Positions 1 through 4,714 of a stretch of 5,296 bases of DNA are shown here, in pieces. The notes beneath the pieces were generated by a model. That model was not told the DNA's origin. It saw only the letters and a program-made list of their open reading frames with translations, and did not search any database. The stretch spans positions 1-5,296 of the forward strand of contig DAIEQA010000306.1 in NCBI GenBank assembly GCA_027348115.1, in the 5' to 3' direction. How positions within the stretch are numbered: position 1 is the first letter of the stretch; each line of letters starts with the position of its first letter. The position numbers and the translations under genes were made by a program. This stretch comes from Fen-1258 sp027348115 (lineage in GTDB: Bacteria; Bacteroidota; Ignavibacteria; Ignavibacteriales; Melioribacteraceae).

Positions 1-1
1 T

Positions 2-2560
2 ATTCCGTTAAGCGACGTTGAAATGGCAATAAAAAAATCTAATAACGATACCGGCGGCGAAGTTATTGAAATGGGCGAATCGGAATTTATGATTAGAGGA
101 TTGGGTTATATCAAGTCGCTTCAGGATGTGGAAAACATTCCTGTAATGGTTGATAAAAAAACTAACACGCCGATCTATGTAAAAGATATAGCAAACGTTG
201 CTTATGGTCCCGAAATGCGAAGGGGCTTAGCCGAATCCGAAGGCAAAGGCGAGGCGGTCGGAGGAATTATTGTAATGCGATACGGGGAAAATGCGCTTTC
301 CGTAATTGAAGGAGTTAAAAAGAAACTCGCAGAATTAAAACAAGGTCTCCCGCCGGATATAAAGGTTACCCCGGTCTATGATCGTTCCGGTTTGATTGAA
401 AGAGCAATTGAGACGTTAAAGGATAAGCTGATTGAAGAAATTTTAATTGTCGCTTTCGTTTGTATCATATTTCTTATGCATTTTAGAAGCGCATTCGTAG
501 CAATTTTCACTTTACCAACAGCAATACTAATGTCGTTTATAGTAATGCGCGCTCAAGGGATAAACGCAAACATAATGTCGCTGGGAGGAATTGCGATTGC
601 AATAGGCGCAATGGTTGACGCCGCCATAATAATGATTGAAAATGCCCATAAGCATATTGAACACGATATGCTTAAACCTATCGAACAAAGACGGGAACGC
701 TGGCAATTAATTATTGAAGCGGCAAAGGAAGTCGGTCCCTCCCTATTTTATTCGCTGCTGGTAATTACGGTTTCTTTTATACCGATATTTACAATGGAAG
801 CCCAGGAAGGAAAATTATTCCAGCCGCTGGCATTTACAAAAACTTATTCAATGGCAGCCGCTGCAATCCTATCAATCACGCTTGTGCCGGTATTAATGGG
901 CTACTGGATTCGCGGCAATATTAAGCCGGAAGAAAAAAATCCTATCAATAAATTCTTAATTAAGATTTATCACCCGGTAGTAAATTTTGTAATTAAGCAT
1001 TGGAAGTATGTTCTTATTACCACACTCATTTTGTTGGGAATGACAATTATTCCTTTTTCAAGAATCGGAAGCGAATTTATGCCGCCGCTTTATGAAGGCG
1101 ATCTACTTTACATGCCGACAACTCTACCCGGTATGTCAATTACAAAAGCTAAAGAATTGCTTCAACAAACAGATAAAATAATTGCGACATTCCCGGAGGT
1201 TCATCACGTATTCGGAAAGATCGGAAGAGCGGAATCAGCAACTGACCCGGCAGGCCTTGATATGGTCGAAACTACAATTATGCTTAAACCGGAAAGCGAA
1301 TGGCGGCCTGGAATGACAGTAAAGAAACTAATAGATGAGATGGATCAAGCGATACATTTTCCAGGCGTAACTAACGCATGGACAATGCCGATTAAAACTC
1401 GGACGGATATGCTCAGCACAGGCATTAAAACTCCCGTTGGAATAAAAATATCCGGGCCCAATCTTGATACTTTACAGGCAATCGGCGAGAAGGTTGAAGC
1501 GGTAATGCGCACCGTTCCAAACACTTTAAGCGCTTATGCCGAAAGAGCGGTCGGCGGCAATTATGTTGATGTTAATATTAATCGGCAGGAAGCAGCTCGA
1601 TACGGATTAACGATTCAAGATGTAGAAGATGTTGTTCAATCGGCAATGGGAGGAATGAACATCACTACAACAGTTGAAGGTTTGGAACGATACCCGGTAA
1701 ATTTAAGATACGGGCGGGAACAGAGAGATAATGTTGACGACTTAAAAAGAGTTCTCGTACCTACCCCTACCGGCGCCCAAGTTCCAATGGGGCAACTTGC
1801 AGAATTCACCATGCACAAAGGCCCCATGGTTGTTAAGACAGAAGGAACAAGACCGAATGCATGGGTTTATGTTGATTTAAAAACATCGGATATAGGCTCA
1901 TACATAAAAGAAGCGCAAAGAACAGTTGAACAAAAAATTCATTTACCTGCCGGTTACAGTCTTGTTTGGAGTGGCGAGTTTGAATATATGCAGCGCGCTA
2001 ACCAACGATTGATGATAGTTATTCCAATGACTTTATTTATCATTTTTCTAATTATATACTTAAATACAAGATCATTCAAAAAAGTCGCAATCATCTTTTT
2101 GGCTGTTCCCTTCTCGCTCGTCGGAACATTTTGGCTTCTTTATCTGCTCGGATACAATTTAAGCATTGCTGTGTGGGTAGGTATCATTGCTCTTGCCGGT
2201 CTTGATGCCGAGACAGGCGTTGTAATGCTTCTCTATCTTGATGTTGCACATAAGGAATGGGCAGATAAGGGAATGATGAGAGGAATTAAGGATTTGGTCG
2301 ATTCGATTCATCACGGCGCGGTAAAAAGAGTTAGACCGAAAATAATGACCGCCTCGGTAATCATTGCGGGTTTGATTCCAATTATGTGGAGTAACGGCGC
2401 CGGCGCAGACGTAATGAAAAGAATTGCTGCGCCAATGCTTGGCGGCGTTGTTACATCTGTGTTAATGGAATTGGCTGTCTACCCCGTTATCTATTACTTA
2501 TGGAAATCGTGGGAATTAAAGAAGCAGGCAAAGCTGGAAGGAAGATTATTAGAGAACTAA
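2..2560 (+). CDS. cusA: CusA-type Cu(I)/Ag(I) efflux RND permease, 5' truncated by window edge
   Basis: Inner-membrane, proton-driven RND pump subunit that takes Cu(I)/Ag(I) to a CusB/CusC-like adaptor and outer-membrane channel. The frame is open from base 2, so the ATG at 23 is internal. By alignment from memory to E. coli CusA (1047 aa), about 200 N-terminal residues (TM1, early porter domain) lie upstream; 852 are visible. Counting that internal Met as residue 1, the proton-relay residues are Asp199, Glu730 and Lys773 (CusA D405, E939, K984). The periplasmic Met triad is Met364, Met414 and Met463 (CusA M573, M623, M672), with the same 50 and 49 residue spacings. Membrane and cleft relay Mets are also kept at 65, 185, 197, 204, 277, 292 and 798. 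M755 appears shifted by one position. Hydrophobic segments fit TM2-TM6 (about 137-300), TM7 (about 328-345) and TM8-TM12 (about 660-830). The full Met set favours Cu/Ag over the Zn/Co/Cd substrates of CzcA. Family is near certain, substrate likely. Confidence 0.96.
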   Translation: MPLSDVEMAIKKSNNDTGGEVIEMGESEFMIRGLGYIKSLQDVENIPVMVDKKTNTPIYVKDIANVAYGPEMRRGLAESEGKGEAVGGIIVMRYGENALSVIEGVKKKLAELKQGLPPDIKVTPVYDRSGLIERAIETLKDKLIEEILIVAFVCIIFLMHFRSAFVAIFTLPTAILMSFIVMRAQGINANIMSLGGIAIAIGAMVDAAIIMIENAHKHIEHDMLKPIEQRRERWQLIIEAAKEVGPSLFYSLLVITVSFIPIFTMEAQEGKLFQPLAFTKTYSMAAAAILSITLVPVLMGYWIRGNIKPEEKNPINKFLIKIYHPVVNFVIKHWKYVLITTLILLGMTIIPFSRIGSEFMPPLYEGDLLYMPTTLPGMSITKAKELLQQTDKIIATFPEVHHVFGKIGRAESATDPAGLDMVETTIMLKPESEWRPGMTVKKLIDEMDQAIHFPGVTNAWTMPIKTRTDMLSTGIKTPVGIKISGPNLDTLQAIGEKVEAVMRTVPNTLSAYAERAVGGNYVDVNINRQEAARYGLTIQDVEDVVQSAMGGMNITTTVEGLERYPVNLRYGREQRDNVDDLKRVLVPTPTGAQVPMGQLAEFTMHKGPMVVKTEGTRPNAWVYVDLKTSDIGSYIKEAQRTVEQKIHLPAGYSLVWSGEFEYMQRANQRLMIVIPMTLFIIFLIIYLNTRSFKKVAIIFLAVPFSLVGTFWLLYLLGYNLSIAVWVGIIALAGLDAETGVVMLLYLDVAHKEWADKGMMRGIKDLVDSIHHGAVKRVRPKIMTASVIIAGLIPIMWSNGAGADVMKRIAAPMLGGVVTSVLMELAVYPVIYYLWKSWELKKQAKLEGRLLEN

Positions 2561-2597
2561 TGGATTAACCGGACCGTAGCTTATTACTTAAAATCCT

Positions 2598-2604
2598 AAA
2601 GGAG
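2598..2604 (+). promoter_or_regulatory. Shine-Dalgarno site pointing to an ACG start for the P-II-like gene
   Basis: AAAGGAG lies 9 bases before the ACG at 2614. No in-frame ATG, GTG or TTG occurs between it and GTG 2656. Another purine run, AAGGAG at 2637-2642, is 13 bases from GTG 2656, but it encodes the Arg-Arg-Glu of the expected first strand and is probably coincidental. The site therefore supports initiation at 2614. Confidence 0.6.
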
Positions 2605-2613
2605 AAATTCAAA

Positions 2614-2946
2614 ACGAAAGAGATAAAAGCTTATATAAGGAGAGAAAGAGCAGATGTGATACTTCAGAATCTGGAAATTGCCGGCGTGAAAGGAATGACT
2701 GTTATTGATGTTTACGCTTTGAGAGGATGGGCTGACCAGGTTTCCAACAGTTATTCGGTGGAGTTTGTTGAAAAATATTCCAAGGTGGTTAAGTTGGAAA
2801 TTGTTTGCGATGATAATGACGCGGATAAACTTGCAGATATTATTGCAACATGCGGTCATACCGGAAAATCCGGCGATGGAATGATATTTATTTCTCCAAT
2901 AGAAAAATCGGTCAAGATAAAAACAAAAGAAATTGACAAGGTGTGA
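2614..2946 (+). CDS. P-II-like signalling protein of the metal-efflux-associated group, probable ACG start
   Basis: Small cytoplasmic trimeric regulator of the P-II (GlnB/GlnK) superfamily. Read from ACG 2614 it has 110 residues (GlnB has 112) and aligns without gaps. It shows beta-1 KEIKAYIRR at 2-10, GMTV at 27-30, a T-loop at about 37-55 and the nucleotide-binding B-loop TGKSGDG at 83-89, all at GlnB numbering. Lys101 and Lys103 replace GlnB Arg101 and Arg103. Several ligand positions differ: Gln39 is Trp, Lys58 is Val, Tyr51 is Phe and Lys90 is Met. It should therefore not be uridylylated and may not bind 2-oxoglutarate in the classical way. A 'P-II new group' encoded beside CusABC-like pumps has been described, and this gene lies 53 bases after cusA. 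A conventional caller would start at GTG 2656, giving 96 residues and removing beta-1, which is unlikely biologically. The family is secure; the start is probable; a role in tuning metal efflux is inferred. Confidence 0.88.
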   Translation, partial: TKEIKAYIRRERADVILQNLEIAGVKGMTVIDVYALRGWADQVSNSYSVEFVEKYSKVVKLEIVCDDNDADKLADIIATCGHTGKSGDGMIFISPIEKSVKIKTKEIDKV

Positions 2947-2948
2947 AG

Positions 2949-3191
2949 ATGACTTTTAAACCGGTCAGCATATACACAAAGAAAAATTCAATTTCAAACG
3001 ATCTCGAATATTTCTGCTGGTATTATTCAAAAGGCAGTTTATTAAGAGCGAGGATCACAAAAACAACATTTGATAATCTCAAAAGCATAATAGAATTACC
3101 TACTGAACAAACAAACTATCCGAAGGGAGTACAAAATGAAAGCAATAAAATTTTTAGGGACGTTGTCTACAGCAATAATATTTCTAATTAA
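2949..3191 (+). CDS. Small hypothetical protein, coupled to P-II and overlapping the next gene
   Basis: Not recognised. The ATG at 2949 follows the P-II stop (2944-2946) by two bases, and AAGG at 2938-2941 gives a 7-base ribosome-site spacing. A GTG at 2943 overlapping that stop is the alternative start. The 80-residue product has no signal peptide, membrane span or Cys/His metal motif. It has an aromatic stretch, LEYFCWYY, at about 21-28 and a basic segment after it (about 29-48). Its last 18 codons overlap the signal-peptide start of the next gene at 3136, which is long for a bacterial overlap, so those codons may be non-functional or the whole ORF spurious. In its favour, it fills an otherwise empty 190-base gap inside a tight operon and its residue mix looks protein-like. 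It would be a cytoplasmic partner of P-II if real. Confidence 0.4.
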   Translation: MTFKPVSIYTKKNSISNDLEYFCWYYSKGSLLRARITKTTFDNLKSIIELPTEQTNYPKGVQNESNKIFRDVVYSNNISN

Positions 3192-3546
3192 CATTTCTGT
3201 TTCGGCGCAAGAGAAACCCGATTCCTCTAAAACAGATCATAAGATGATGAAGGATTCCAGCCATCACATGATGATGGACATGAAGGGAATGAAAGAGATG
3301 AAAGGAATGAAGAGCATGAAACATGAATCCTCTGCCAAACCGGATTCTTCTGTTACGCAAAAAGACGAAATAGATTTAACAGCCATTGATGAGAACAAAG
3401 ACGGAAAAGTTTACCAGTGCCAGATGGATTTTGATGTCCTTTCCGATAAACCCGGAACAGACCCCAGATGCGGAATGAAGCTGGAAGAAGTATCTCTTAA
3501 AAAAGCGAAAGAAAATTTGTTGAAGAATGGTTTTAAAGTTAAGTAA
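3136..3546 (+). CDS. Secreted Met/His-rich protein with C-terminal heavy-metal-binding domain (copy 1)
   Basis: Probable periplasmic metal-binding protein, 136 residues. A signal peptide covers 1-24 (Lys2 and Lys5, hydrophobic 6-20, cleavage near VSA|Q). Residues 35-63 are very rich in Met, Lys and His, with ten Met in 37-61, suited to Cu(I)/Ag(I) thioether binding. A linker with an EF-hand-like DENKDGKV (85-92, no acidic residue at loop position 12) leads to a heavy-metal-binding domain with Cys95-x-Met97 and Cys112-Gly-Met114. That domain normally reads CPMH...CPxCGM and is found in CusB-type adaptors and P-type ATPases. Here the His is Asp and the first Cys of the second motif is Asp. GGGAG at 3125-3129 sits 6 bases before the ATG and supports this start. 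The last ~59 residues match the product of 4285-4662 at about 66% identity. A chaperone or sponge role beside the Cus pump is inferred; no single named family covers the whole protein. Confidence 0.9.
   Translation: MKAIKFLGTLSTAIIFLINISVSAQEKPDSSKTDHKMMKDSSHHMMMDMKGMKEMKGMKSMKHESSAKPDSSVTQKDEIDLTAIDENKDGKVYQCQMDFDVLSDKPGTDPRCGMKLEEVSLKKAKENLLKNGFKVK
3280..3324 (+). repeat. Five tandem 9-base units encoding Met-Lys-X
   Basis: Five consecutive 9-base units, each starting ATGAAA or ATGAAG, encode Met-Lys followed by Gly, Glu, Gly, Ser and His (residues 49-63 of the 3136-3546 product). The regular 9-base period suggests growth by slippage or unequal duplication. The result is an MxxM ladder of the kind that binds Cu(I) or Ag(I). 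Confidence 0.85.
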
Positions 3547-3575
3547 ATAACAAAAAGATACAAGGCAAACGAATT

Positions 3576-4271
3576 ATGAACTTGAGCAACCTAATATTGA
3601 CCGCGTTTATTGTTGTTAGTTTTACTGCAATGAATTCAATGGCGAGTTTATCGAATCATCCGTCTTCATTCAATGAAACGGTGGTTCGCGGAGGCACAAA
3701 GACGATAGAGTTGCATATCAGCAACTCTATCCCATCGCCGCTGGATTATTCGTTCACAATTCCGGTAAGCTGGGTAAAAGTCGATCAACCGACAGGAAGC
3801 GTCGAAGGCAATTCAACTCTTACCGTTAATTTAATCCTTGACGCTTCTGATTTGGCTGAAGGAAATTATAAAACGACAATCTCGCTTAATGACCCGCACC
3901 ATGGAGGACTTTCAATCCCGATTGAGATGAATGTCTCAACAACTACAGACATAAAAGAGAACAAGGATATTCCAAAAGGATTTGAATTATTACAGAATTA
4001 TCCTAACCCGTTTAATCCGTCAACGGTGATTAGTTATCGGTTACCGGTTGCTGGACATGTTGCTTTGAAAATTTATAATGTACTGGGTAGTGAAGTTGCT
4101 ACACTTGTTGATGAATACAAACAAGCCGGGAGTTATAGTTCTCAACTTTCGTCAGACAACTTTCAACTTTCAAGCGGTGTATATTTTTATACTCTTAGGA
4201 TTAGAGATTCTTCTCCCGATAAATCGGGATCAGAATTACATAAAACAAAGAAAATGTTATTAATCAAATAA
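3576..4271 (+). CDS. Small secreted protein with BACON/Ig-like domain and type IX C-terminal sorting domain
   Basis: Exported protein of 231 residues. A signal peptide spans about 1-23 (hydrophobic 6-19, possible cleavage after Ala23). Residues about 33-120 form a predicted beta-sandwich. The run SWVKVDQPTGSV (65-76), then alternating hydrophobic strands and LAEGNYKTTISL (93-104), resembles BACON-like Ig domains. Residues about 135-231 are a type A type IX secretion sorting domain: NYPNPFNPST (141-150), a KIYNVLGSEVATLV strand pair (165-178), LSSGVYFYTLRI (198-209) and the closing TKKMLLIK. Such cargo is carried over the outer membrane and released or anchored at the surface. Only one ~90-residue domain separates signal and sorting domain, so it is unusually small for such cargo and has no visible catalytic domain. 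Between strands, residues 211-221 are an extra segment encoded by a palindrome. The ribosome site is weak (AAGG at 3562-3565, 10 bases upstream). It sits 29 bases after one metal-binding gene and 13 before its paralogue. The sorting-domain call is strong; the function is unknown. Confidence 0.93.
   Translation: MNLSNLILTAFIVVSFTAMNSMASLSNHPSSFNETVVRGGTKTIELHISNSIPSPLDYSFTIPVSWVKVDQPTGSVEGNSTLTVNLILDASDLAEGNYKTTISLNDPHHGGLSIPIEMNVSTTTDIKENKDIPKGFELLQNYPNPFNPSTVISYRLPVAGHVALKIYNVLGSEVATLVDEYKQAGSYSSQLSSDNFQLSSGVYFYTLRIRDSSPDKSGSELHKTKKMLLIK
4143..4173 (+). repeat. CAACTTTC short direct repeats inside the sorting-domain gene
   Basis: CAACTTTC occurs at 4143-4150, 4157-4164 and 4164-4171; the last two form a 7-base tandem period. 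They encode the QLSSDNFQLSSG stretch (190-201), which looks longer than the usual sorting-domain loop before GVYFY. This is a minor slippage-type expansion. Confidence 0.5.
4207..4236. repeat. 30-base imperfect palindrome inserted in frame in the sorting domain
   Basis: Perfect 7-base arms TCCCGAT (4214-4220) and ATCGGGA (4223-4229) flank two bases. Beyond a 2x2 mismatch the pairing resumes for 5 bases (ATTCT 4207-4211 with AGAAT 4232-4236). It encodes residues 211-221 exactly where this sorting domain exceeds the usual spacing between the YTLR strand and TKKM, by about 9-10 residues. Size, symmetry and placement suggest a small palindromic repeat element that spread into coding sequence. A single copy is visible here. 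Confidence 0.6.
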
Positions 4272-4284
4272 TCGAGAAGAAAAA

Positions 4285-4662
4285 ATGAATAAACAAATCA
4301 AAATATTCCTTGCAACATTCTTTTTAAGTATGCTATTAATTTCTTCAGCAGCAACCGCTCAAGAAATTGCTAAACCGGACAGCGGTAAAAGCGAAATGAA
4401 AAAAATGAACTGCTCAAAAGATAACCAGAATTCAGAAGGAACGATGAAATGTAAAAAAAGCGCCGAACAGGCAACAACATCTGAAGTAGATGTTGATGGG
4501 ATTGATAAGAATAAGGACAGCAAAGTTTTTCAGTGCCAAATGAATTACGAAGTAATATTAGATAACCCGGGCGTTGACCCTAAATGCGGAATGAAACTGG
4601 AAGAAGTTTCTCTAGAAAAAGCGAAAGAGAATTTAATTAGTTATGGCTATAAAGTTAAATAG
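4285..4662 (+). CDS. Secreted heavy-metal-binding-domain protein (copy 2)
   Basis: Paralogue of the 3136-3546 product, 125 residues, probably periplasmic. A signal peptide spans 1-25 (Lys3 and Lys6, hydrophobic 7-20, cleavage near ATA|Q). The middle is short and charged with Met38, Met41, Cys43, Met54 and Cys56; it lacks the Met-Lys ladder of copy 1 and has Cys instead. The C-terminal ~59 residues match copy 1 at about 39 of 59 positions. They include DKNKDSKV at 74-81 (Gly of the EF-hand-like loop replaced by Ser), Cys84-x-Met86, Cys101-Gly-Met103 and the shared tail LEEVSLxKAKENL. Both copies lack the usual CPMH histidine (here Asn) and the first Cys of CPxCGM (here Asp). The gene starts 13 bases after the type IX cargo gene, behind a weak purine site (GAGAAG), which suggests cotranscription. 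The two copies may differ in metal preference through their middle regions; that is inference. Confidence 0.9.
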   Translation: MNKQIKIFLATFFLSMLLISSAATAQEIAKPDSGKSEMKKMNCSKDNQNSEGTMKCKKSAEQATTSEVDVDGIDKNKDSKVFQCQMNYEVILDNPGVDPKCGMKLEEVSLEKAKENLISYGYKVK

Positions 4663-4701
4663 CAATAAAAAACAAAGTAATGTATATAAGAAAAGAAATA
4701 G

Positions 4702-4709
4702 AAAGGAGG
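4702..4709 (+). promoter_or_regulatory. Strong Shine-Dalgarno site for the cytochrome gene
   Basis: AAAGGAGG ends five bases before the ATG at 4715. It is the closest match to the anti-Shine-Dalgarno sequence in the window and fixes the start. The 52-base gap before the gene shows no clear hairpin or promoter. Confidence 0.8.
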
Positions 4710-4714
4710 CATTT

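Noticed and set aside
1636..1827. Antisense reading frame of 63 codons within cusA
   Set aside because: It lies wholly opposite a conserved part of the pump, has no ribosome site or recognisable product, and is explained as a shadow of cusA codons.
2397..2406. Self-complementary GCGCCGGCGC
   Set aside because: It encodes part of the NGAGAD segment conserved in CusA (E. coli TGAGSE); no sign of a regulatory role.
2561..2613. Terminator or promoter between cusA and the P-II-like gene
   Set aside because: No stable hairpin with a T-tract and no promoter motif; only the ribosome site at 2598-2604 stands out.
2596..2859. Antisense reading frame of 87 codons opposite the P-II-like gene
   Set aside because: The + strand encodes a clear P-II protein across the same bases; the antisense translation has no family features.
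2861..2873. Inverted repeat CCGGA-AAA-TCCGG as a possible terminator or operator
   Set aside because: It lies in the codons of the conserved TGKSGDG B-loop, has no T-tract, and is explained by coding constraint.
4078..4263. Overlapping + strand frame of 61 codons inside the type IX cargo gene
   Set aside because: It sits inside the strongly conserved sorting-domain frame and has no ribosome site.
4663..4714. Possible promoter in the gap before the cytochrome gene (TATAAG-like run)
   Set aside because: AT-rich by composition; no matching -35 or Bacteroidota-type -33/-7 pair, so a promoter cannot be supported.
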